A stretch of 64,000 bases of DNA from Bacillota bacterium (GCA_019422105.1 JAHZDZ010000002.1:186001-250000); one strand, 5' to 3'. Counted from the first letter of the stretch, positions 7,692 to 16,606 are shown. Numbers and translations: made by a program. Notes: generated by a model from the sequence alone, not told the origin.

Positions 7692-8222
7692 ATGGAGGAA
7701 GAAAACAAAGAGAAGGAAAATAATGATTTTGCAAAAAATCTTGAGCGGATACAGGCTTTTTCAAAAATGATGGGAAATGGCGAAAATAAAACCGGTGAAA
7801 TGAATCCTGCTGATATGCTAAAGGCCATGGAGATGGCTAAAAAATTTTCTATGGTGATGAATACTCTGAACGAGGAGGAGCCCGATATACAGGCAGAGGA
7901 GAGCAGACTTTCAGAAGGCTTTTTCCCCTCAAGGCCTATGAAGGTACTGAAGGCGGCAATTCCTTTTTTAGATCAGGAGTATCAAAAAAATCTGTATGTT
8001 GCTGTTAAGCTTATGGAGGTAAACGCCATACGGAATATGGATACGCTGACAATACAGTCCAGAAGCAGCGTTCCCGCAGCCCCTGGCTATGACAAGCGGG
8101 GTGCCATGCTGCGTGCTATCAAGCCATATTTTAATATGGAGGAACAAAAGGACATTGATATGGTATTGAAGCTTATTAAAATGAAAAGACTTATGTCAAT
8201 GATGAATAAGGAGGATCTCTGA
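7692..8222 (+). CDS. Hypothetical protein, charged and methionine-rich
   Basis: This 176-residue soluble protein starts with an acidic, lysine-rich segment. Two similar helical blocks follow (MKVLKAAIPFLDQEYQKNLYVAVKLMEV at about 85 and MLRAIKPYFNMEEQKDIDMVLKLIKM at about 140), which look like an internal duplication. Met content is high. I do not recognise a named family. It is preceded by AAAGGGGAATTGTC, and its stop overlaps the start of the next gene (TGATG), so the two are co-translated. Proximity to sporulation-type genes is suggestive only. Confidence 0.7.
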   Translation: MEEENKEKENNDFAKNLERIQAFSKMMGNGENKTGEMNPADMLKAMEMAKKFSMVMNTLNEEEPDIQAEESRLSEGFFPSRPMKVLKAAIPFLDQEYQKNLYVAVKLMEVNAIRNMDTLTIQSRSSVPAAPGYDKRGAMLRAIKPYFNMEEQKDIDMVLKLIKMKRLMSMMNKEDL

Positions 8223-8500
8223 TGGATTATAAAGATTTATTTGAAAAGGATGAATTTAAGTGTATTGAAAAGGAAAAGCTGTCGCTTATTATAAAAATTG
8301 CGGAATCCGTCAAGGGAAAAAGCGCCATGGAGGCCATGGAGGTTTTTACCAGATACCAAAAGGAACTGACGGGAGGGAAGGCCCTTTCCCCACAGGAGAA
8401 AAATGCTATACTGGAGGTTATAAAAATAAGCATGTCTGAGCCTGAGAAAAAGAAATTCAGTGAGGCTGTGGGTATCATGCGGTCAATGGGATACTTATAA
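8222..8500 (+). CDS. Small hypothetical protein co-translated with its upstream partner
   Basis: This 92-residue, mostly helical, highly charged protein has no membrane segment. Its C-terminal block (LSPQEKNAILEVIKISMSEPEKKK) has the same flavour as the helical blocks of the upstream partner, so the pair may be related. The start overlaps the upstream stop by one base, with AAGGAGGATCTC as ribosome site. A terminator follows immediately. Function is unknown. Confidence 0.7.
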   Translation: MDYKDLFEKDEFKCIEKEKLSLIIKIAESVKGKSAMEAMEVFTRYQKELTGGKALSPQEKNAILEVIKISMSEPEKKKFSEAVGIMRSMGYL

Positions 8501-8527
8501 AAAACAGCCGCAGCGTGGCTGTTTTTA
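8499..8527 (+). terminator. Rho-independent terminator
   Basis: Arms AAAAACAGCC and GGCTGTTTTT enclose a loop of about seven bases, directly after the stop at 8500. Confidence 0.85.
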
Positions 8528-8622
8528 CGAATGGAATTGCTTTGTATTCAATCGGTTTCCATATTTTTCTTTTTATTGCAGCAGCATGGGAAAATCCCTG
8601 CCTATTGAGAATGATGACAACT

Positions 8623-8649
8623 TAAAAAGCCGGAATAACCGGCTTTTTA
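8623..8649. terminator. Bidirectional terminator
   Basis: Arms AAAAAGCCGG and CCGGCTTTTT have a short loop. It lies just past the end of a small minus-strand gene at 8662-8838. Confidence 0.75.
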
Positions 8650-8661
8650 CTATGTATCCAT

Positions 8662-8838
8662 TTACAGCAAATCAAGGGCAAATAAAAATAAAAGCATGGT
8701 GCTTAGGCGGTTTTGACCGGAAACAGGCGGAGTGCCGACAGGCTCACTGGAGGCCATCCTGATAGTTTTGCTGTCCAATTTGCTATTTTCAAATGCTTTG
8801 CGAAAGGGCTGAGGGATTTCTTCTGTTTTAATATTCAT
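8662..8838 (-). CDS. Small hypothetical protein (58 residues)
   Basis: This short minus-strand frame starts MNIKTEEIPQPFRKAFENSK and ends in a hydrophobic tail (STMLLFLFALDLL). It has a good ribosome site (ACGGAGGAAACATT before ATG) and a terminator hairpin just past its stop, which together support a real gene. The tail could be a short membrane anchor. I do not recognise the family. Confidence 0.6.
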   Translation of the reverse strand: MNIKTEEIPQPFRKAFENSKLDSKTIRMASSEPVGTPPVSGQNRLSTMLLFLFALDLL

Positions 8839-9243
8839 AATGTTTCCTCCGTATTGTATGTTTACTATTATATATGATAGCTTTTTTCAGATTATCACAT
8901 GTTTTAAATAGTTTCCTTTGGTGCGTATTATGTCAACACCATATGGGATATCAACAGGCGGCGGTGGATAACAGGTTAATTTTTATGAAATGGCAGATTT
9001 TATGAATCATAAAGTGCCGTGAAGAACACAAAATAATATGATACAGTGCTGACAGGCTTGGAGGGATGGCAAGGGAAAGCGCTATCAGAAGCATGAAACC
9101 GTAATTTATCTGATAAATTGCGTGAAAAGGGTTTCGGCTGTGACTAAATTTGTGTATAATGTGAATAACTTTAAGGGTTATACACAATTATGGACATTAT
9201 TATGTGAAGGTCCTGTGTATAACCTGAAAAAAAGAGGGTAGTT
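8839..9243. other. Intergenic region with DnaA-box-like inverted repeat
   Basis: No supported gene. The right end holds TGTGTATAA at 9151-9159, then GGTTATACACA (9176-9186) and its perfect inverse TGTGTATAACC (9214-9224). The last two could form an 11-bp stem in the 5' leader of the phosphatase gene. All three 9-mers fit TTATNCACA. A TATAAT minus-10 box sits at 9155-9160. Confidence 0.55.
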
Positions 9244-10038
9244 ATGGCAAAAGTTTATACCAATGATTTTCGCATTTACAGGGGGAAGCATGAAAAATTT
9301 GATGTGATAGGGGATATTCACGGCTGCTATAAGGAGCTTACAGAGCTGGTGGAGAAGCTGGGTTACACTAAATATGACAACTGCTACAGGCATCCTGACG
9401 GGCGTAGACTTGTCAGTGTGGGAGATATTGGTGATAAGGGCAGGGAAAATTTAAAGTGTATATCCTTTTGGCTGGATCAGGTGGAATTTGGCGGTGCTAT
9501 GTGGGTTTACGGCAATCACTGCAATAAATTTTTCCGTTACCTTTTGGGCAACCATGTGCGTCTGAGCCATGGTCTTGAGAATACAGTGGAGGAGCTTCTT
9601 TCCCTTCCGGCAAATGAGCGTGAGGCATTTTCCGCCCGTTATATGGATATTTATAAAAAGCAGTCCCACTATATACTCTTTGAAAAAGCAGGATTCCTGG
9701 TGGTGCACGGAGGGATTAAAAAAGAAAATATCGGGCGGTTCAACAATAAAATTCGTACAGTTTGCCTTTACGGAGATACGACAGGTGAATTTGACGAATT
9801 TGGCAAGCCGGTCAGACGGGACTGGGCTAAAAAGTATGACGGCGAAATCTTTATTATCTACGGACATACCGCAAAGGAAAAGGCGGAAATTATCAATAAT
9901 ACCATTGATATTGACCAGGGATGTGTTTACGGCGGAAAGCTGACGGCTCTGCGCATGCCGGAAAGAGAAGTAATTCAGGTGGAGGGCTATCCATACGCGG
10001 AAATGGCCGGAGGCGGATTTTGGGGAGTAAAAAGATAG
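9244..10038 (+). CDS. PrpE-like metallophosphatase (calcineurin-like phosphoesterase)
   Basis: This 264-residue metal-dependent phosphoesterase shows the superfamily blocks in order: GDIHGCY (about 22), GDIGDKG (about 62), YGNHCNKF (about 90), VVHGG (about 157) and IIYGHT (about 210). Together these give the two-metal site. The layout is that of PrpE/ApaH-like and PNKP phosphatase domains acting on dinucleoside polyphosphates or phosphoproteins. The second block has GDIGDKG rather than the usual GDxVDRG, a mild departure that keeps both aspartates. It is a single gene with an AGAGGG ribosome site and a terminator downstream. Substrate is uncertain. Confidence 0.85.
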   Translation: MAKVYTNDFRIYRGKHEKFDVIGDIHGCYKELTELVEKLGYTKYDNCYRHPDGRRLVSVGDIGDKGRENLKCISFWLDQVEFGGAMWVYGNHCNKFFRYLLGNHVRLSHGLENTVEELLSLPANEREAFSARYMDIYKKQSHYILFEKAGFLVVHGGIKKENIGRFNNKIRTVCLYGDTTGEFDEFGKPVRRDWAKKYDGEIFIIYGHTAKEKAEIINNTIDIDQGCVYGGKLTALRMPEREVIQVEGYPYAEMAGGGFWGVKR

Positions 10039-10086
10039 AATGCCGAATTTGGTTTTCGACTGTGATATTCCAGGCAATATACGAAA

Positions 10087-10134
10087 AAAGCTGTCCTCAA
10101 GCGGTATATTTATACGGCGGAGGACAGCTTTATT
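10087..10134. terminator. Bidirectional terminator between convergent genes
   Basis: Twelve-base perfect arms AAAGCTGTCCTC (10087-10098) and GAGGACAGCTTT (10120-10131) lie between the phosphatase gene (plus) and the DUF4364 gene (minus). Confidence 0.8.
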
Positions 10135-10209
10135 TTAATTTCAAATATACAGCATGAAAAAAAGTTATGGGACTGTTACAAAAAGAAGAAAAATTAATAG
10201 AGGCTGTGG

Positions 10210-10767
10210 TCATTTTTTGTTTGTCGGTTCTTTTTCCCCTTCGTTTGCAACAAGTGTTTGAAGGATGCTACCATAGAGCCTGTTCACATTTCCCTTCCAG
10301 TTCTGGCATATTTTTCTGGCCTGTTCCTTGGAAGGTACCATGACGCTTAATTCCATCAGATTAATGCCGTCTGTGTCATATAATCCGCATTTCACCAGAT
10401 ATTCATTGTTCATTTCCAGGAAATAATTGGCTGTGACCTCAAATTCCGCCTTGATTCGTTTTCCGTTTTCATGGACATACTGGGCAATATCATTTTTGGC
10501 GTATTCTGATATATGCTTTATAAAATAAGATAAAACATCACTTCCCTCTTCCGTTATGGTATAGCGGGTAATATTGTTGTCCTTACTCTTGTCGAGGAAC
10601 CCGCTTTCCACAAGCTCTGAGAGATACTGCTGTATGCTGAAATAGTCCATGTAATTTTTTTCAAGGGCAAACTGGCAAATTTCGCTGTTAGAAAGGGGAA
10701 TCCCCATTTTTGCAACCAGGTACAACAGTATTAATTTATTCTCCGCCAATTGGCTTGTTTTTGACAT
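10210..10767 (-). CDS. DUF4364 family protein
   Basis: This protein of about 185 residues is characteristic of Clostridia. The N-terminal 80 residues look like a winged helix-turn-helix (SNSEICQFALEKNYMDYFSI, QYLSELVESGFL, then YTITEEGSDVL), as in PadR/MarR-like folds. The C-terminal half is an alpha/beta domain of unknown role (ANYFLEMNNEYLVKCGLYD). I placed the start at ATG 10767 because AGAGGTGG lies six bases upstream; the frame is open to a GTG at 10776. It is monocistronic. DNA binding is inferred from the fold. Confidence 0.85.
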   Translation of the reverse strand: MSKTSQLAENKLILLYLVAKMGIPLSNSEICQFALEKNYMDYFSIQQYLSELVESGFLDKSKDNNITRYTITEEGSDVLSYFIKHISEYAKNDIAQYVHENGKRIKAEFEVTANYFLEMNNEYLVKCGLYDTDGINLMELSVMVPSKEQARKICQNWKGNVNRLYGSILQTLVANEGEKEPTNKK

Positions 10768-10940
10768 TGCAACCACCTCTGAAAGAAATCAGTGCCTTAT
10801 GAAATGATGATATTTATCGTGAGCAATAAGCTGTCTCACGATTCAAACAAATATTCCTGTCAGTGACAGTCAGTAAGCATATTATATAATAAATATTTCA
10901 TTAAGACAAATCTATTTTCCCGCCTGTTTAATTTTCGGCT

Positions 10941-11855
10941 CTACCGCGGGCAGCACTGTCCCTGCTGAATGTGATTTTCGCGCAGATATTTATGAAAGGA
11001 ATTTAATACATCCCTTTTATTCAGACTCCATAAGGGGGCTATCAGGCTGTTTTTTGAGCCGTCCCCCGTCAGACGGTGAATGACCACATCTTTCGGAATA
11101 CGCTTTATGGCCTCCGCCAATAGCGCAATGTACTCATCCTTTTCCAGAAGAGGAAAGGGGTGTTTCTCATAATATTTCTCCAAAGGTGTATTTTTTAAAA
11201 TATGAAGAAGATGAAACTTAACGCCCTTTATAGGCATAGTCGAGATATACTCCACAGTCTGAAGCATGTCTTTTCTTGTCTCACCGGGAAGACCGAATAT
11301 GATATGGACAACTGTTTCAATACCGGCCTTATGTAAGGATTCCACTGCACTTTCAAATACAGCGTTTGTATAGCCACGGTTTATAATTTGTGCGGTTCTT
11401 TCCTTGGAAGTTTGAAAACCAAGCTCAACCCAGAGATATGTTTTTTGACGGAACTCCTTCAAAACTGCAATAACATCTTCATTGATACAATCGGGACGTG
11501 TTGCGATGGCCAGTCCTCTAACCTGTGGAAACTTAATGGCCTCATTATACCGTTCCCGCAGAACGGCGGAGGGGGCATAGGTATTGGAAAAAGCCTGGAA
11601 ATAAGCGATATAGGAATTGGTGTTCCACTTATGATTAATCTGCTGTTTTGCGTGAAGAAGTTTTTGTGTTATACTTTCTCCCTGGAAGGTAAAATCACCG
11701 GCTCCATGCTCTGAGCAGAAAATACAGCCGCCAAAGGAGAGAGTACCGTCTCGGTTTGGACAACTGAACCCTCCGTCAATTGACAGCTTTGCCGTCTTCT
11801 CATGAAATTTTTCTCTCAGGTAATCGTTCAGTGACAAATAGGGTTTGTTTTCCAT
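10941..11855 (-). CDS. Radical SAM protein, TIGR01212 (YtqA-like) family
   Basis: This protein of about 304 residues has the radical SAM iron-sulfur motif early, as CPNRDGTLSFGGCIFC (about residues 33-48). This is the long-spaced cysteine pattern of the TIGR01212/YhcC/YtqA group. Later blocks VRGLAIATRPDCIN, LWVELGFQTS and HIIFGLPGET are the usual SAM-binding and barrel strands. Length is normal. The start at 11855 has GGAGG eight bases upstream; an ATG at 11876 lacks a ribosome site. Members are thought to act on RNA or sulfur chemistry, but the substrate is not established here. Confidence 0.9.
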   Translation of the reverse strand: MENKPYLSLNDYLREKFHEKTAKLSIDGGFSCPNRDGTLSFGGCIFCSEHGAGDFTFQGESITQKLLHAKQQINHKWNTNSYIAYFQAFSNTYAPSAVLRERYNEAIKFPQVRGLAIATRPDCINEDVIAVLKEFRQKTYLWVELGFQTSKERTAQIINRGYTNAVFESAVESLHKAGIETVVHIIFGLPGETRKDMLQTVEYISTMPIKGVKFHLLHILKNTPLEKYYEKHPFPLLEKDEYIALLAEAIKRIPKDVVIHRLTGDGSKNSLIAPLWSLNKRDVLNSFHKYLRENHIQQGQCCPR

Positions 11856-12218
11856 TTCATACGCCTCCGCCGTCATATTTATTTTACATTTCCAGGGAGT
11901 ACCTTGTAAGGGTAAGCTGTTACTCCGAATATTATTTGATGCAACAGAAAAGCATTCTTTCCCGTTTCTTTTTTACTTTCTCTTTCCCCTTATTGCATAG
12001 CCATTTCACTTCTCAAGCCGCCAAAGGTAGTCCTATGACTGTAAGCGGTCAATTCCGCTCTCTTTTCAGCATATCTCCGCTTGTTGCGAGCATTATTATA
12101 AAAGGAGAGAAGTATACGTTCAAGTTTATTGTAAGGCATCTCCGCAAAAGTTATTGTCATTGTATCACAAATATGGTAAATATGAAATCTTCCTATTCTG
12201 TTCCATGCATATAAAATA
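11856..12218. other. Intergenic stretch with nothing recognised
   Basis: Both strands lack a frame with a ribosome site and recognisable family. A minus-strand frame at 11990-12232 has poor coding character. Confidence 0.4.
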
Positions 12219-12644
12219 TCAGAAGGTAACATATTGGTTTTCCTTCTGCTGTCTTAAAAATTCACAAGATTTAACCAGCTTATTCCATTCCTCTATTCCC
12301 TTGGCCGCCCTGACACAGTTCAGGAAATCCATTTTAATGCGGGCAGAAAACAGACCTAACAGCCTGTTTACTTCTTCTTCATCCTTCGCCCCTGCCGTCT
12401 GCAAAAAAATATCCAGAGCGGCATCCGATACAGAAAGGGGAATATAATTCTCTATTTCATCCAATAGTAACTCTATACTGTAATCCGGCCGGCCCGGACA
12501 TTTCATATCCGCCACAAAGGTATAGAAGGAGCTGATATTAAAAAAAATAACGTTTTGCAAGGATGCATAGTCAATGGTATCTATTGTCTGTCTCAACAGC
12601 TCCAGTTTTTGCGATAATTCTTCACTGCTTATAATTGGCTGCAT
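12219..12644 (-). CDS. Hypothetical protein
   Basis: This 141-residue soluble, largely helical protein begins MQPIISSEELSQKLELLRQT and has an acidic middle (LLDEIENYIPLSVSDAALDI). I see no membrane segment, signal peptide or catalytic motif. A GGGAGAAATCAAA ribosome site supports the start. It is a single gene upstream of, and divergent from, glutamate dehydrogenase. Family not recognised. Confidence 0.65.
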   Translation of the reverse strand: MQPIISSEELSQKLELLRQTIDTIDYASLQNVIFFNISSFYTFVADMKCPGRPDYSIELLLDEIENYIPLSVSDAALDIFLQTAGAKDEEEVNRLLGLFSARIKMDFLNCVRAAKGIEEWNKLVKSCEFLRQQKENQYVTF

Positions 12645-12853
12645 TTTGATTTCTCCCGGCTGATAAATTTTCTTTTTATTACCCCCTTAATATGTGCGTT
12701 ATTTTTAAAAAGAAAACTGTAAATTATGTGAAATGCATAAAATTAAAATCCAAAATTAGGAATTTTGTACAACTAAAATTCTGTTAGAAAGAAAAAAGGA
12801 CTCTTTTTTCCGCTTCATAATTAACGCTTATAGCCAGTATAACACACTTTTTA

Positions 12854-12883
12854 TTGTATATTGGGCAACAATCATATTATAAT
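12854..12883 (+). promoter_or_regulatory. Housekeeping promoter of glutamate dehydrogenase
   Basis: TTGTAT (12854-12859) and TATAAT (12878-12883) are separated by 18 bases. The gene starts about 52 bases downstream. Confidence 0.6.
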
Positions 12884-12934
12884 GTAGTTGTTATGGGAAA
12901 AACATTTGTATATGAAATTGAAGGAGGAACGAAA

Positions 12935-14266
12935 ATGTCATATGTTGATAGAGTGCTTGAAAAAGTAATTGAAAAAAATCCGGGGGAAAAGGAATTTCAT
13001 CAGGCGGTGACAGAGGTTCTCAACACCATCAGACCGGTGGTGGAATCGGATGATAAATACGAAAAAAACGGCATACTGGAAAGAATTGTTGAGCCGGACA
13101 GGCAGCTGATGTTCCGTGTGCCATGGGTGGATGACGAGGGCAGAGTGCAGGTCAACAGAGGATTCAGGGTACAGTTTAACAACGCAATCGGACCATACAA
13201 GGGCGGCTTGCGGTTTCATCCCTCCGTATATTTGGGAATTATTAAATTTTTGGGCTTTGAGCAGATTTTCAAGAACTCTCTGACAGGACTGCCAATCGGC
13301 GGCGGCAAGGGTGGCTCTGATTTTGATCCGAAGGGAAAATCAGACGGAGAAATTATGCGCTTTTGCCAGAGCTTTATGACTGAGCTTTCCAAATATATCG
13401 GACAGGATATTGATGTGCCTGCCGGTGATATTGGCGTTGGCGGACGTGAAATCGGATACCTTTACGGACAGTATAAGAGAATGACAAATTCCTATGAGGG
13501 AGTATTGACAGGTAAGGGCCTGACCTATGGCGGCTCTCTTGCCCGCACAGAAGCTACAGGCTATGGTCTTGTTTATTTTGTAAACGCGATGCTCCGTGCG
13601 GCAGACAAGAGCCTGGAGGGACAGAAAGTTGCGGTTTCAGGTTCCGGCAACGTTGCTATCTATGCGGTTCAGAAAGCGCAGAGCCTGGGGGCGAAGGTAA
13701 TAACCATGTCAGACTCAAACGGTTATATTGAGGATGAAAACGGTATTGATTTGACTGCCGTGAAAGAGATTAAGGAAGTAAAAAGAGGCCGTATCAGAGA
13801 TTACCTGAAATACCATCCTGAAGCTTCCTATACGGAGGGCAGGGGCGTATGGAGTGTGAAATGTGATATTGCCCTGCCTTGTGCCACACAGAATGAAATT
13901 AACGGGGAAGACGCAAAAATGCTTGTAGCAAACGGTTGTTATGCTGTAGGCGAGGGTGCAAATATGCCGTCAACACTGGAGGCTATCCGTGTATTTCTGG
14001 ATTCAGGGATTCTTTTTGCTCCTGCCAAGGCGGCAAATGCCGGAGGGGTGGCGACGAGCGCACTGGAAATGAGCCAGAACAGTCTGCGCTTGAGCTGGTC
14101 TTTTGAAGAGGTGGACGGGAAGCTCAAAGAGATTATGGAAAATATTTATACATCTGTTGCGGATGCGGCTAAGGAGTATGGTGAGGAAGGAAACTTCGTA
14201 GCCGGCGCTAATATCGCGGGCTTTAAAAAGGTAGCGGAGGCCATGATTGCACAGGGTGTATGCTGA
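12935..14266 (+). CDS. gdhA: Glutamate dehydrogenase, bacterial NADP-type subfamily
   Basis: This cytoplasmic enzyme of about 443 residues interconverts glutamate and 2-oxoglutarate plus ammonia. The substrate-binding block GPYKGGLRFHPSVYLGIIKF and the catalytic region LPIGGGKGGSDFDPKGKS are intact. GSGNVAIYAVQKAQ marks the Rossmann coenzyme domain (about 235-250). Length matches the hexameric GdhA class. The start at 12935 has AAGGAGG upstream; an earlier in-frame codon lies inside the promoter. It stands alone. In amino-acid-fermenting Clostridia it links transamination to 2-oxoglutarate and redox balance, which fits the catabolic island downstream. NAD versus NADP preference cannot be decided by eye. 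Confidence 0.95.
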   Translation: MSYVDRVLEKVIEKNPGEKEFHQAVTEVLNTIRPVVESDDKYEKNGILERIVEPDRQLMFRVPWVDDEGRVQVNRGFRVQFNNAIGPYKGGLRFHPSVYLGIIKFLGFEQIFKNSLTGLPIGGGKGGSDFDPKGKSDGEIMRFCQSFMTELSKYIGQDIDVPAGDIGVGGREIGYLYGQYKRMTNSYEGVLTGKGLTYGGSLARTEATGYGLVYFVNAMLRAADKSLEGQKVAVSGSGNVAIYAVQKAQSLGAKVITMSDSNGYIEDENGIDLTAVKEIKEVKRGRIRDYLKYHPEASYTEGRGVWSVKCDIALPCATQNEINGEDAKMLVANGCYAVGEGANMPSTLEAIRVFLDSGILFAPAKAANAGGVATSALEMSQNSLRLSWSFEEVDGKLKEIMENIYTSVADAAKEYGEEGNFVAGANIAGFKKVAEAMIAQGVC

Positions 14267-14649
14267 TAGGCAGGCAAAGAGTCTGACTTCTAATTTCGTA
14301 ACCGCCATTTTTTTCAGGCGATTTGATTTAAGAGAACAAAATAAAAAAGGTAGATTTTGTGACCTTGAGAGCTTCCAAGCCTTTTCGCTATTTTGAAAAC
14401 AGAGCAAAATAAGGGTTATAAAACTTGAGCATTATCCTAATTTATCACTTTTTAGATTAGCGAGACAAAAAATATTTTCGGAAAACTATGTTTTTTCCGT
14501 AAATACAAATTATTTATTTTTTGCGTGAGGTTTGAGTCATGCCTTTTTAGAGGCTTTGTGTGTGAACTTCCGGAGAATCAAGTGTGAACTCCTTGCAGGA
14601 TTTTACTTTTGATCTTTTTGGCAAAAAGAAAGCCTGATTTTATCAGGCT
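14267..14649. other. Intergenic region with terminator-type hairpin
   Basis: No gene is seen. At 14626-14649 the hairpin GCCTGAT..ATCAGGC, preceded by AAAGAA, resembles the terminator at 4055 and may end the glutamate dehydrogenase transcript. Confidence 0.5.
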
Positions 14650-14846
14650 CAGCTTGTCAAAAAAGTCCTTTTGGGACTTTTTTGAGTTAGACAGAGGGAT
14701 AAAGAGATTCGTTCCAGCAGCTTTTCGAAAACCGCGAAAAGTCTTGAAACTCCCTCTTTTCCTCAGACAAACAAAGTTTGTCTTGCGGCTTTCAGTCAGA
14801 AATCTCTTCGTTTTCTGAACCTTTCCGCGGGTTTATTGACAGTCTG
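14650..14846. repeat. Repeat R2, copy A (structured intergenic element)
   Basis: This 197-base element is closely similar to 36744-36928. Its ends form an imperfect inverted repeat (CAGCTTGTCAAAAAA and, inverted, CAGACTGTCAATAAA). Inside are hairpins CTTTTCG/CGAAAAG, AGACAAAC/GTTTGTCT and AAGAGATT/AATCTCTT. The 17-base palindrome GCCTGATTTTATCAGGC stands on both sides (14632-14648 and 14848-14864), like a duplicated target. No coding sequence is supported. Confidence 0.7.
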
Positions 14847-14926
14847 GGCCTGATTTTATCAGGCCTTCTTTTTTTATGCTATTTCATGCGTTGAACAGAA
14901 AAAATAATTTTTCATTCCTGATGTGT

Positions 14927-16051
14927 TTAAACAGAGCTGCTTTCTTTCTCCTCACTTTTTTTGATGCAGTTTTTTTGATATACCATATGGTAGAGTAAGC
15001 ACGCAATCCCTACAGCTAAGAAACCGCCTAAAAGCTTGGACGCTACCATTGGCAGTATCAGAGTTTTGTCAACAGCGGCGCAGTAGCCCAAATGATCGCC
15101 AATGGCAAAGGAGGCGCAGGAGGCAAATGCGGCGTTCAGCGTCAAGCCCTTTTTATCCATTTTTTCAAATGTCGCAATGGTGGCCATGCAGTTGGCCAGA
15201 GTAGCAACAAAACCGGTTACGGCACATTCATTGACAGACATTTTTTTACCGATGAGTCGAAATGGCTTTTTCAGTATTCTGGATAAAAAATTGCAGAAGG
15301 GGTAAGCGCCCGCCAATATAATGGTAATTTCACAGATAACCTTGAAAAAATCCTGCAGCGGCAGAAGACCGGGAATCAGGATAAAGCCTGTGGAATACTG
15401 AAAAAAGACTATGCCAAGAGACAGTATGAGAAAAATATTCAGACCCTTTGCAAACCAGATAATGCCCGCTATCATTTTTTTGGTATGCTTTATAAGAGCG
15501 AAGCATAAAAGTCCGATGAGGAGAATGAGGGGAAACAGGTTTTTCAGCACTTCTGACGGGGAAAGGCCCAATAGAAGGCCGCCGGCAAAAAAGGCAAAGG
15601 GCATGGCGATAAAGCCTGACAGGGCGCCCAGGGCAAGATACGGGTGGTTTTCCTCCCTTAAATAGCGCAGGGAGATAGGCAATAAAAAACCAATGGTTGG
15701 CGCCAGCATGGAGGATACGATGACAGCCGTGAAGTTAGCCAGAGTGCTGTTTTGTGCCACGCTGTGGGCGAAGGGATAACAGCCTGTGTCAACAGAGAGA
15801 AAAAAAGCGGCGGACAGGGAAACGTCTGCGCCGAAAAAAACGAACAGCCTGCCGATTGTCTTTACCATAAGGGCAGACAGCAGAGGGGAAAAGCAGGTAA
15901 TCCCAACCATGGCTATGACCAAATCGGTATAAGAAGAAAGGCCTTGCTCCATAAGGTTTCCAAGGCCCAATTTATTGTGAAAAACAGAGTCTATGCAGCC
16001 AAGAAGCATAAAGACAGACATAATACAGATGACAGCTTTTGAAAAAAACAT
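14927..16051 (-). CDS. EutH-family membrane transporter (ethanolamine permease-like)
   Basis: This 374-residue polytopic protein has about ten membrane segments. It matches EutH along its length: early DLVIAMVGITCFSPLL, MLAPTIGFLLPISL, LILAGAYPFCNFLSRILKKP, and the signature VATLANCMATIATFEKMDKKG followed by FAIGDHLGYCAAVDKTLILP. EutH carries ethanolamine in Eut operons, but no other eut gene is present. Instead it lies 21 bases downstream of an XRE-cupin regulator and behind the AcnX genes. I infer uptake or efflux of a related amine or amino alcohol. The start has AAAGGGAG upstream. Confidence 0.82.
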   Translation of the reverse strand: MFFSKAVICIMSVFMLLGCIDSVFHNKLGLGNLMEQGLSSYTDLVIAMVGITCFSPLLSALMVKTIGRLFVFFGADVSLSAAFFLSVDTGCYPFAHSVAQNSTLANFTAVIVSSMLAPTIGFLLPISLRYLREENHPYLALGALSGFIAMPFAFFAGGLLLGLSPSEVLKNLFPLILLIGLLCFALIKHTKKMIAGIIWFAKGLNIFLILSLGIVFFQYSTGFILIPGLLPLQDFFKVICEITIILAGAYPFCNFLSRILKKPFRLIGKKMSVNECAVTGFVATLANCMATIATFEKMDKKGLTLNAAFASCASFAIGDHLGYCAAVDKTLILPMVASKLLGGFLAVGIACLLYHMVYQKNCIKKSEEKESSSV

Positions 16052-16072
16052 AATATCTCCCTTTGAAAAACA

Positions 16073-16606
16073 TCAGTGAGATAAATGGAGCCAGTAGGAA
16101 ACACAATTGCCTGTTTTGTCATGCCGCTTGATGGAGCGGATGGAATTTGCCTTTATGAATATGGTGTCTCCCGGATAGAGGATATAGGTTTTGTCGTCTA
16201 CAAAGACATCCAATATTCCCTCCACGGCGATGCCCAATTCATCAAAGGAGTGGGAAAAGGGGGCTCCCTTCGCATCATTGCTTTTGAGTATGGTTGCGGT
16301 AAATTTCAGTGAGGTAATTTCAGGATTGCAGAGATATTCCACTCTTCTGTGTTTATCCTCTGATATGATTTCCCTCTCCAGGGAACGGGTGATGTTTTCT
16401 GTTTTATATTTGTTGGAAAAAAAATCAGCAATATCGACATCAAGGGCGTCGCAGATTAAATTTAAATTGACAACGGTGATGTCTGTGATATCCCGCTCCA
16501 CCTTACTCAAATAAGAGACAGAAAGCCCTGTCTTTTCTGACAATTGCACAAGTGTGACATTTTGCGCTTTACGGATTCTTTTGATATTCGCACCTAAGTT
16601 TTTCAT
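16073..16606 (-). CDS. XRE-cupin transcriptional regulator (locus 1)
   Basis: This 177-residue regulator has an N-terminal XRE helix-turn-helix (about 5-62, VTLVQLSEKTGLSVSYLSKVERD) and a C-terminal cupin (about 110-170, HSFDELGIAVEGILDVFVDD, YPGDTIFIKAN). Proteins of this class sense a small metabolite through the cupin and control adjacent transport and catabolic genes. It sits between the AcnX genes and the EutH-like permease on the minus strand, so it probably controls locus 1. Two paralogues occur at 27254 and 38764. The start has AAAGGAGCC upstream. Confidence 0.9.
   Translation of the reverse strand: MKNLGANIKRIRKAQNVTLVQLSEKTGLSVSYLSKVERDITDITVVNLNLICDALDVDIADFFSNKYKTENITRSLEREIISEDKHRRVEYLCNPEITSLKFTATILKSNDAKGAPFSHSFDELGIAVEGILDVFVDDKTYILYPGDTIFIKANSIRSIKRHDKTGNCVSYWLHLSH

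Noticed and set aside
8460..8762. Plus-strand frame of 100 codons
   Set aside because: It crosses two terminator hairpins and overlaps a better minus-strand small gene.
11780..12232. Open frames on both strands between the radical SAM and hypothetical genes
   Set aside because: No ribosome site, poor codon character and no recognisable family.
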